DNA of 64,000 bases from Lycium barbarum. Lineage: Eukaryota > Streptophyta > Magnoliopsida > Solanales > Solanaceae. The DNA lies in the NCBI RefSeq assembly GCF_019175385.1, contig NC_083346.1, positions 85,512,543 through 85,576,542 on the forward strand. Direction: 5' to 3'. Positions 46,178 to 56,046 of this stretch are shown here, piece after piece (within the stretch, counting starts at the first letter, position 1; each line of letters starts with the position of its first letter). The position numbers were made by a program, and so were the translations under genes. Under the pieces are notes generated by a model. The model was not told the origin of the DNA, made no database searches, and saw only the letters and a list, made by a program, of their open reading frames with translations.

Positions 46178-49100
46178 CTGAAGAACGACATCGACAGAAG
46201 GAAGCGACTGATGATGTTGGAAGTTACAAAGTACACAGGTAAGTAACGGTGCGAAAGAGGCATGTCGAATAAGGTAAGAATATTGAGGTATGATCGACAT
46301 GTAAAGTTGAAGAATGAAAGGGGAGGTAGATCGGAAGGTATAACAGGATAGATCGTTAAAGGATCAGGTACGTCTCGAGGTGCGATATGTGAGGTACGTT
46401 CCGACACCTTTATACTTTTTATTGGAAATTGGGAGCCCTGTGTGGCTATGATACGATATGATATATGCGTATATATGTTGGCCCTGTGAGGCGTTGTTGG
46501 TATTTCCTGCGAGCAAGTTTTGAGATAGTAAGAAATACAGAGGAAACTCTGCCCAAATTTTCCCAGAAATAGAAAAAGAAGAGAATGAGATATAAGTTCA
46601 TAATATGTCTTGAAAGTCGATACCGATAGGGTAAATTTATTATGTTGGATTAAAGCTTTAAGAGATACCCTCCATGTCATCCGTAAGAGGCATCATTCTT
46701 ATTTGGGAAATTTTATTTCAAAGAACCATGTATGAGCAGCACAATTTGGAATTCATTTGAACGGACCAGAATATTTTCCAGCCACATTTTTACCTCAGAA
46801 AAAGCTCGTGTTGAAGAGCAAAAACGTCTAGCAGTTAAGTTTCACTTTTATTCGAAGAGTACAGAGCATACAATAAGTGGTTTATGAACTAAATAGTTCG
46901 TTCATGACCCAAGAAAAATTCTGAGGGTAAACTCTGTGAGTTAAGCAATGGAAGTCTCGTGGTGCTTGTCGAATTCTAGTTCTTCTTGTGTGGTTTCGGA
47001 GGACGCTTCATGGTGACGTAACCTTGGAGTGGGAGTGTTCTTGTGTTCTTTGAGTTTATTAGTTTTAATCAACTAATTGGAGATGGAATTCATGGCAGGA
47101 AAACTCAAACTTGTGAGTTGTCATGGATCATGTGTTCCACGTGTTATTGATGAAATGCTAGGATGATTCGGAAGGGCTTGTGATACTAAGGGATGATATA
47201 GAAAAAGGTGGCAACTCTTAACAAAACATTTTATTGAGGTATCGGGTGAACTGATAAGTAGGGGTAAATTACGACGAGTTTATAGTTAAAAGCAGTAATA
47301 GTATGACTGAGATAAAAGTACGGAGAAGGAAGAATTATGACAAGTCATGGAAGTATTGATAAGACAGCTTGTGAGATATTAAGGATAAAATTGATCAGAA
47401 AGGGTGACGGGTTAAGTACGCCTAGTCCATAGAGTGTAATTAAAACATAGTAAGAATCGTGAATAAGGTTAAGAAGTGTTACGTTATAGGATGGATTACG
47501 AACAGGATGTAATGTGAATACCATAAGGATTGTTATAGAAATGAGTAAAGCCTAGCGAGGAAGTAACTAAAGGATATGATGTGATCAGTGTGAAACGGAA
47601 AAGCAAATATAAAACGAATAAAAAAAAAGAAAAAAAAGGGGACTTACAAACTCCTATAGGGAAAGTTCAGAATAGAGATCAAGTGGTAACGAAAGTGAAG
47701 GTGAGCACAGGAAGAGAAAGAGTTAATAGAAAGAAGGAGATAAGAAGAAAGTGAGTGGGATTACAGTGTAGCGATGCGTTATGACATGTATAGCTAGGAA
47801 AATGAGTAATATAAGCGACAGAATTGTGAAAGAACGAACTAAGGGAAGATGAGCAACGAGACAGAATGAATGCCAGAAATGACTGGTATGATAAGAACAA
47901 ATAGGGATGAAAAGAATATGTTTTGAAAATGAGAAAGGGGTTATGTAGAAGTAGTGTTTTCTGAAGGATACAGAAGTAGCATGAGATTTCTTGTGCACAG
48001 AATAAAAGATGGACATAGACTGAGAAATGATAAGGGGATACTAAAGGAAGCACCCAAGACAGACAAATTAATTGAGTACGAGTATAGAACGAAAGGGAAA
48101 TATATAGGTATGAACTTAAAGGTGGATTACGAGGACAAAGTGATAAGATAAGACTGTCATTAAGAGGAACTCGATATGATTTTGAGTAAGTTAGAAGTCA
48201 GTACTGGGTATACAACAAGGGTGTAAGAGCATAAGGCATAAAGGAGTACTGCGTGTATATGACTTTACCTCGGAAATAGTGAAATCCTTAAAGGACAAGG
48301 ACGGTAGGCCTAAGGAACAAATAATGTATTGTAAATTTATTAGAGGAAACAGATGGTATCCGTTGAGATAAAGATAATACTACAGGAGAACTTTGGACAC
48401 TTATCATCGGAATATAAGTGTTATATTCCTGATTAATTACGAATTGGAGTAAGTGGAATGTAGCCTTAGATGAGTTCCTACATGGGTTGTATTACTCGAG
48501 TATAGATGGTTAGATGAGATTTGTACTGTACATAGGAAAGTTCTCATCGCCTCATGATTGTGTTAAGGTTTTGTACATGGGTAATCTAAGTTATAGATGA
48601 TAAAGAAAAGACATGGATATGGTGCAGTATACCAAATGTATTGGAAAAAGAATCATATGAATTTGAAAATTGGAAATGGGAACATAGAGCAGAATAGAAA
48701 TAGATAATGATATAAGTACACCCCAAAGGGGGGGGAGCGGATAAGGGAAATACAAGTGTAAGGTGGAAACAATTGGTACTGCAAAATATTTGATATGAAT
48801 GCTTAAACTTTAAGTGAGATCCCTTTCTGGGACAAATCTGAAAGCCAGCAATGAATGGATAGAAGTCAGGATAGTATTTGAGATGGTGCGGAGAAGCATC
48901 GGTAAAAATCTTAAATGATATGGCATTACAAAGTGGGTGCCTATAAAAAGAAAGAGTGCGACAAGAGAATGGTAATGAGTAACTTAAGCGATACTACGAA
49001 GGATAGCAATGCTATACTAGATTAAAGGCTAAGATGTTGGAAATGGAGTTGTTCGTTAATGATATTGTGACTTATAAGTAGCAAAGAAGAAGGGATAGGG

Positions 49101-49830
49101 AATTTCCTATAGTAGAATATGAGAAAAATGAATGGTAAGTAAAGGAAGGGAAAAGAGTATGACAAAAATAGACAGCAAGTGAGTTTTAATACAATAAGAT
49201 ATGTAGAGCAGAATGAGCCAGGAGGAGGAAAGACTATGACTAAGATTGGATGCACTTTGTACAAATTGTACAAGAATAGTTATGCAGCCTACGAATAATT
49301 GTATGCTAAGGATGAGACCAAGTGAGTACTTGATAAGAAGAATAAGGATTCAGTACTAACAACGTGATTGTGATATTTTGGATACATTAAGGAAAGGTGT
49401 AAGGTGGTTTGAGGCAAAACTACAGAGATGAAATTAGTACTGAGGGAAAAAGCCATAGTTGAGCCTTCACATCAATTGAAAGAGATAAGAGAATAATATA
49501 GGATTTGCATAAAGACTAGCGTGGCGACGCTAAGGTATTTTTCCGGGCCGATTTGAGCACCTACGCATACTCGTGTAAAGATTGCAATAGGACGCGTGAT
49601 AGGAGAACTAAGAGCAAATTTGAATAAAGGGGCAATCGAAGAGTTTGAGTCAAAAATAGAGAAACGACACGAGATAATATGCTTAAAGTATTGCCAGTTA
49701 GGGTAAAGGAAATTACGAAATGATTTAACCAAGACAATCAGAACAAGCGGGTTACTGGTTACTAGATGACAGTAGAGTTATAATATGAGGGGACCCTAGC
49801 GTTATTTGATAGCCAACCCTAAAGATCGAG
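46178..49830 (+). mobile_element. Internal domain of element O, non-coding
   Basis: About 3.65 kb without any gag or pol motif. It is markedly purine-rich on the plus strand (for example 47500-48100), so most long ORFs are antisense artefacts rich in F, L and S. 46340-46570 is shared with M2 (19220-19500, minus), including CCCTGTGAGGC and GGAAACTCTGCCC. Like L1 and M2 this is a LARD-like non-autonomous core. It is interrupted by the P2 assemblage and resumes at 63197. Confidence 0.7.
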
Positions 49831-50031
49831 ATCAAGAAGTAAAAGCAAGTGATAGTTAAAGACCTTTAAAAGAAAGTCAAAAAGTGACACGTGATGCTGA
49901 GGATTCCAGAATACGAACTGTAACTGCGGAGTAAAGCAAGGATATTGGAGTACAAAAATGTTACCCTCTGGGAAATTTCGTTTTACCCGTAGAACCTGCG
50001 AAGGGTCTACAGGTTACCAGGGGCATGCAAT
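49831..50031 (+). repeat. Copy of the P2 internal 3' end left of the P2 5' LTR
   Basis: From GAAAGTCAAAAAGTGAC (about 49835) to GCATGCAAT (50031) this matches 57402-57561 with only a few differences (CTAC/GTAC near 50008, AAAAAG/AGAAAG). The same sequence therefore precedes both P2 LTRs. 57402-57561 is the end of pol plus the PPT region, so the left copy is an extra piece of internal domain outside the 5' LTR. The breakpoint near 49831 shows no obvious duplication. Confidence 0.88.
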
Positions 50032-52422
50032 TGTTACACCTCGGAAATTTCTCCGTACTTGTATGATGAGTGGAATGATGAAAAGTTGAGTGAATGATGT
50101 TTTGTTAAGTCGGGAATGGCTAATTAAGAATTTTTGGAAATAAGAAAGTCGCGGAAAATTTTTCAGCCAGTGGTCGTATATGGCACTATACGGCCCGTAA
50201 AGTGATTTACGGACCGTATAGTGCAATCGTCCTCCAGCTTGTCAAAAATCCCAACTTTCTGTAAATGTTGAATATGGTTAAATATGACCCAGTTTACGGC
50301 CCGTAAACTGGTTTACAGACCGTAAACCAGGTCGTAAACTACCATGTCCATCAGCCAAAACATTCTGTCTTTGAAATGGTTAAATACGACCACAATGGAC
50401 GGACCGTAAATCAAAATACGGTCCGTATATGGTGGTTTACGACCACTGTTCATCCCGACAAGAATTCATTAAAGATCAGATTTTGTGATTTTAAAAGGGA
50501 CTTAAGCCCATTTCACGTCATTTTTCATCCAACACTTCAAGAAAACTCTAGAGTGTTCTTCAACACTTCAACTCTAAGAATAGCAAGAAAATCCAAGGAA
50601 ATCTAAGATTATCAACACCAAATTCATGAGAATAAGTGTAAGAACACATCAAAGGATCTTCAAAGTCAAGAAATTCCCAAGGTGGAACTAGGGTTTTGGC
50701 TAATTGAAGTATTTCAACTTAAGGATTGTTCAACCATCCTCCAAGGTAAGTTTCATGATTATTCCATATTGTTTGAAGTATTGGAAAGCTTAGACACTTG
50801 AAATATAAAAGAACATAGAAATTGGTCATTATTGAGTGAATAGTGACATAAATGAATGATAGTGGAATTGAACTATGAATGTTGAAGTGTTGTGAGTACA
50901 AATACGTTATAAATGATGTTTATATCATGAAACAAGCCTTAAATGCATGAAAACGCAAGGATGAGCTAGAAGTAGAAATAAGGGAAAATTGGAGGAAAAT
51001 GGTGGATTTTGCCAAATGTTCGTAAATGACGATTGTCAATGATGATATTGCGAGTAATATTATGAATGTTGGGATTTGATATAAAACATGAGAAATATGG
51101 TATGAGCGAAGGAAGCGTTGTCCGAATTTTCCTAGAATTAGCGATGCGTTCTTGTAGTTAGTTTACTAATGTTGATACGGATTCTCTTATGAAGGTAACG
51201 ACGTGATATCGACGGAGAACAAGCGAGCGATATCTTAGCTAAACGAACAAGGTATGTGAGGCTAGTCCTTCCTTCTAATGGCATGAATCTTTTAGCTTGA
51301 ATCCCTATTCCTTCCATGAGTTCTTACATTCTAAGAAGTTAAAAGCTTATGCCTATGAATGTCTATATGAGATAAGTTATACGATATGATGACACTAGAA
51401 TGATGATGATGTTATTCCTTGCCTACACTCACCTTATGTACTAGTCCTTTGAAGGTGAGGCAGAACGTCCATGATGGTTCCATAATGTAATCGGGGGATC
51501 ACGACCTTACGTCACCCCGATAGAGTAAAGTTGATCATGTGTCTTATATACACATTATGACAAGATAAATATTTTATGATAAGCATATTACTATGAGCAT
51601 TTACATTGAGCATGTCATGAGCATTTCACACCGGGCCTAGTTGGCCGGGCAGACACCGTTTCGGCGGGCGGCGATACAGATACACCACGACTTACGGGCG
51701 TGGGCAGACACCACTAGTGGGCGGCATGAGATGGTACCCCAGACGCGGGAGGCCTGGACGCGGGCTAATATTATTGATTATCACACCGTTCCGACATGGA
51801 CGGGCAGCTTGCATATGATGCATACATGTCATGATGAGTATGAGTAAGATAGCATGCATTACTTCATTTATGATTATCAGTCAGATCCAGATGTCTCATG
51901 TTGATGTTATCCTCATATTATTGATGTTTCCTTTCATTATGTATGCCTTTCATACTCGGTACAATATTCGTACTGACGTCCTTTCTTCGGACGCTGTGTT
52001 CATGCCCACAGGTAGACAGGGAGGAGAGCTTGGCCCAGGTCCTCAGTAGCTGTCAGCTGGTAGATAGAACTCCATCGTTCGGAGGTGCTTATGGCTATTC
52101 TTTTGATGTACATTCATATATGCATATTTTGGGCATGACGGAGTCTTGTTCCGTCTATGTATTCATTATGTTAGTAGAGGCTCGTAGATATGCAGTGTGG
52201 GTTAGATGGTCTCACAAGATGTCTTCATGTGTATGTATATTATTTTGATGGCCAAGGGGGAAAATGTATATAAAGTATTTATATTTTGATTAAATATGAT
52301 TTTCCTACAATTGGTATGTAAAATTGATAAAAGAGTATTAAAAGAGCGAGACAAGCAGTAGAGTAAGCGGTGCTCGGTAATTGCTCCGGGTACCCGTCGC
52401 GGCCCCTAGCTGGGTCGTGACA
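50032..52422 (+). mobile_element. 5' LTR of element P2 (2,391 bp)
   Basis: TGTTACACCTCGG ... CTGGGTCGTGACA, followed by the PBS. Landmarks: palindromes TACGGCCCGTA (50189-50199), AGTTTACGG-C-CCGTAAACT (50291-50309) and ATACGGTCCGTAT (50416-50428); a weak TATA-like TTTTAAAAG (about 50489-50497); perfect donor AAG/GTAAGT at 50746; donor-like AAG/GTATGTGAGG at 51252; and the double hairpin (51957-51993). Against the 3' copy I count roughly a dozen substitutions in the first 1,370 bp, about 1 percent. GCAAT occurs at 50027-50031 and after the 3' LTR (63197-63201). Confidence 0.92.
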
Positions 52423-52627
52423 GAAGTGGTATCAGAGCAGTTCGCCCTAGGAAGTGTCTACGAGCCGTGTCTAGTAGAGTCTTGTCTATGGTGTGTTGCG
52501 CGCCACGCTAATAAACAAGTGGCTACAGGGCATTTAGGAAAATGACCATCTTTCTTCTCATGAGATCGTGCGATATAGCCATGTCTAGGATTATATCAAT
52601 CCTAAATGTGCGTTATGGTTTCAGAAA
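52423..52627 (+). promoter_or_regulatory. P2 primer binding site, leader, acceptor-like site
   Basis: TGGTATCAGAGCA (52427-52439) is the initiator-Met-type PBS. The leader has CTAGTAGAGTCTTG, the hairpin CTTGTCTAT/ATAAACAAG (52481-52519, one mismatch), and GAGATCGTGCGATATAG (52562-52578). It ends in GGTTTCAG (52617-52624), an acceptor consensus three bases before the gag ATG at 52628. Confidence 0.88.
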
Positions 52628-53790
52628 ATGCCGCCGAAAGAAAAAGCTACAGCTGCCCAAAAAGGCAAAGCTTCGACAAAGAGGCAAGCGGAAAGAGAGC
52701 CTCCGGCAAATGTAGAGGAAAGTGAATCGCAAAGTGAGGTCGTGCCCAATGTAGAAGAGCAGGGAGGAGCCTCAGCTCCGATTCCTCCACCGGGTGCTTC
52801 GGGTCAACAAGTGTCCGAGGCCATACATTTATTGACGTAGTTGGTTGTCGTTCAGGCACAACGACAGAATGCGGGCCCAAGTGATTGTTTGGCTAGTACA
52901 AGAGCCTGTGATTTCCTTACTCTAAATCCTCCAGAATTTTTCGGGTCGAAGCCGGATGAGGACCCACAAGGTTTTATCGATGAAATACTGAGGACGTTAA
53001 CACTTATGCATGCTTCTGAGACTGAATCTGTAGAGTTGGCCTCATATAGACTTCGCGACGTGGCGGTACTATGGTATAAGAATTGGGTGATAACAAGCGG
53101 GGAGAATGCACCACCTCCCGTGTGGCAAGAGTTTGTAGATGCCTTTATTCGTCACTACTTGCCACCTGAAGTCCGCCGAGCTCGAGCGGACAGGTTCTTG
53201 AATTTGAAACAAGGAAGCATGAGTGCCCGAGAGTACAGTATGCAATTCAACTCTTTGGCCCGGTATGCTCCGACTATGGTGGCTGACATGCGGGACCGAG
53301 TCTATAGATTTGTGAGTGGTTTTGGACCACACTTGTTCAGAGATTGCCTGACAGCCTCTTTGCAAGATGGGATGGATATTTCCCGGATACAGGACCATGC
53401 TCAGAACCTCGAGGAACGACAACGACAGCAGAGAAGTGATCGTGAGGGTGACAGAAGACAAGGTAAGAGGGCTAGATCTATGGGGGAGTGCAGTGAGTAC
53501 CGAGGGGGATCGAGACAGACATATTCTAGGCACTCGGGTCAGTCAGTGACTAGTGCACCTCCTAGATTCTCAGATAAGAGGGTTGACCGTTCATTTCAGT
53601 CATCCAGGGGCAGAGTTCGAGGGCCTCAGATTCGCAGTCTAGGGGAGACTTTAGCCAGAGGAGACCTCCCGTACCGCGGTGTAGCCAGTGTGGCAAACTA
53701 CATTCCGGACAGTGTCGTCAGGGTTCGGATGCTTGTTATACTTGCGGGAAAGTTGGTCACATGATGAGAGATTGCCCCTCAGCGAGAGAT
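52628..53790 (+). pseudogene. gag: P2 gag (capsid and CCHC knuckle), broken
   Basis: Retrotransposon Gag that would form the particle and bind RNA. It begins MPPKEKATAAQKGKAS at 52628; TAG at 52838 interrupts it, and the same frame runs on to 53764. Capsid part: FLTLNPPEFFGSKPDEDPQG, YRLRDVAVLWYKNW, FIRHYLPPEVRRARADRFL, SMSAREYSMQFNSLARYAP. A basic, arginine-rich region follows (NLEERQRQQRSDREGD...). The knuckle [14 protein letters not shown] (53734-53775) is read in a different frame, so one base was lost upstream, most likely around 53637. The size agrees with chromovirus Gag. This is the most complete gag here, but it cannot be translated through. Confidence 0.92.
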
Positions 53791-55137
53791 AGAGCTGGGA
53801 CTCAGCCTACAGGTTCAGCAGCGGGTTCTTCTTCAGCACGCCCGACAGCACAGACTCCTCAGACTACAGCAGGTAGGGGCAGAGGTAGAGGGGGAGCATC
53901 TACTTCAGGTGTTGTTCAGCCCCGTGTGTATGCTTTAGCTGGGCGACAGGATCTTGAGTCTTCCCCAGATGTTGTCACAGGTACCTTGACTATATTTTCC
54001 CGTGATGTATATGCTCTGATTGATCCGAGATCTACCTTCTCATATATTACTCCGTATATCGCTGATTGTGTTGGGGTGAGACCTGAGCCAATTAAACCTT
54101 TCGAGGTATTCACTCCGGTTGGTGATCCTGTAATAGCGAGGCAAGTATATAAGAACTGTGTAGTCATTATATATGATCGCCAGACAAGGGCTGATTTGAT
54201 TGAACTTGAGATGATAGATTTTGACGTAATTATGGGTATGGACTGGTTGGCATCATGCTATGCTAATGTTTGTTGTCGAACAAAGGTAGTTCGATTCCAA
54301 TTTCTGGGAGAGCCCATACTCGAGTGGAAGGGTAATACAGCTTCCCCAAAGGGTAGGTTTATTTCCTACCTTAAGGCGAGAAAGATGATAGCCAAGGGTT
54401 ATATTTTTCATCTAGCTCTGGTTCATGACACGGAAGCGGAAGTGCCAACTTTCCAGTCTGTCCCGGTAGTGAAGGAATTCCCTGATGTGTTTCCCGACGA
54501 GTTACCAGGACTTCCTCCAGAAAGGGAGATCGACTTTGCTATTGATGTACTACCAGACACCGAACCTATTTCTATTCCTCCATATCGAATGGCTCCAGCA
54601 GAACTGAAAGAGCTAAAAGCACAGCTAAAAGATTTACTCGAGAAGGGGTTTATAAGGCCTAGTTCCTCGCCATGGGGAGCACCAGTCCTGTTCGTAAGGA
54701 AGAAAGACGGATCTCTACGAATGTGCATCGACTACAGACAGCTGAACAAAGTGACGGTGAAGAATAAATACCCTCTTCCTAGAATTGACGACTTGTTCGA
54801 TCAATTGCAAGGTGCTAAATGGTTCTCCAAGATAGTTCTGAGATCGGGTTATCATCAGGTGAGAATTAGGGAAGCAGATATTCCCAAGACCGCCTTCAGG
54901 ACAAGATATGGTCACTACGAGTTTCGAGTAATGTCGTTCGGGTTGACGAATGCCCCGGCAGTGTTCATGAATTTAATGAATAATGTGTTTAGACCATTTT
55001 TGGACCTTTTTGTGATAGTGTTCATCGACGATATTTTGGTGTACTCTCGCACAGAGTCAGAACATGCAGATCATCTAAGAATTGTTCTTGGCGTTCTTCG
55101 AGATCGGGAATTGTATGCAAAGTTTTCGAAGTGCTAG
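53791..55137 (+). pseudogene. pol: P2 protease and reverse transcriptase
   Basis: An open frame from 53761 to TAG 55135. Protease: [16 protein letters not shown] (the aspartate codon 54022-54024 is kept, but arginine replaces the glycine usual two residues on in this family), then [89 protein letters not shown] (55021-55050). In KIVLRSG the first catalytic aspartate is valine (54835-54837), so polymerase activity should be lost even if translated. The stop at 55135 lies within the conserved FSKCxF motif. Confidence 0.94.
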
Positions 55138-56046
55138 TTTTGGCAAAATTCAGTGGCATTTCTAGGTCATGTTATTTCAGATAATGGTATCCGAGTCGAC
55201 ACTCAGAAAATAGAAGCTGTGAAGACTTGGCCAAGACCTACGACGCCTACAGAAGTTCGTAGTTTCCTTGGGTTAGCAGGATACTATAGAAGATTTGTAG
55301 AGGGCTTCTCATCTATTTCAGCCCCATTGACAAAGTTAACCCAGAAGTCGGCTAAATTCCAGTGGAATGATGCCTGTGAGCGTAGCTTCCAAGAGCTGAA
55401 AAACAGGTTGACCTCAACGCCAGTGCTAACACTTCCAGAAGGATCAGATGGCTATGTAGTGTATTGTGACGCCTCCGGTGTGGGATTAGGATGTGTATTG
55501 ATGCAGAATGGGAAGGTTATTGCATATGCTTCGAGACAGTTGCGAAAACATGAACAGAATTACCCCACTCATGATCTTGAGCTAGCTGCGGTCATTCATG
55601 CATTGAAAATATGGAGACACTACTTATATGGTGTGCACGTGGACATCTATACGGATCACAAAAGCCTTCAATATATTTTCAAATAAAAGGAGTTGAACCT
55701 GCGGCAAAGGAGATGGTTAGAATTACTGAAGGATTATGATGTGAACATTCTATATCATCCAGGGAAGGCGAATGTAGTAGCAGATGCACTTAGCCGCCGA
55801 TCGATGGGTAGTTTATGTGGAGTTCCTTCGGAAAAGCGAGAAATGGTTCGTGAAGTCCATCGGTTAGCACGTCTCGGTGTACGGCCCATTGATTCAGGAG
55901 ATGCAGGTATTAGCGTCAATGACCCCACAGTTTCATCACTGAATCTAGAAGTGAAGGAACGGCAATATGAAGATCTTCAGTTAAGCCACTATCGAGATCT
56001 AGCCCATGGAAAGGAAAAGTCTCCATTCCATAGAAGGGGTTCTTAG
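55138..56046 (+). pseudogene. pol: P2 RT connection and RNase H
   Basis: Same frame as the [33 protein letters not shown], then RNase [37 protein letters not shown] and [11 protein letters not shown], cut by TAA at 55684. It resumes at 55693 with LRQRRWLELLKDYDVNILYHP and VADALSRRS, then a linker. The reading frame shifts at about 56030-56045. The RNase H acidic residues visible in these motifs are kept. Confidence 0.93.

Noticed and set aside
46174..46680. 168-codon minus-strand ORF as a host protein gene
   Set aside because: Composition (F, L, S, I rich) follows from the purine bias of the opposite strand. No domain, no intron-exon context, and it lies inside a retroelement leader and core. 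Kept only as a low-key finding because a similar frame exists in M2.
52427..52439. tRNA gene at the primer binding sites
   Set aside because: Only 12-13 bases complementary to the tRNA 3' end are present. There is no cloverleaf around them.
53069..53533. 154-codon minus-strand ORF
   Set aside because: It is the exact antisense shadow of the P2 gag coding region.
52841..53764. 307-codon ORF as an ordinary host gene
   Set aside because: It is retrotransposon Gag between PBS and pol, flanked by an LTR pair.
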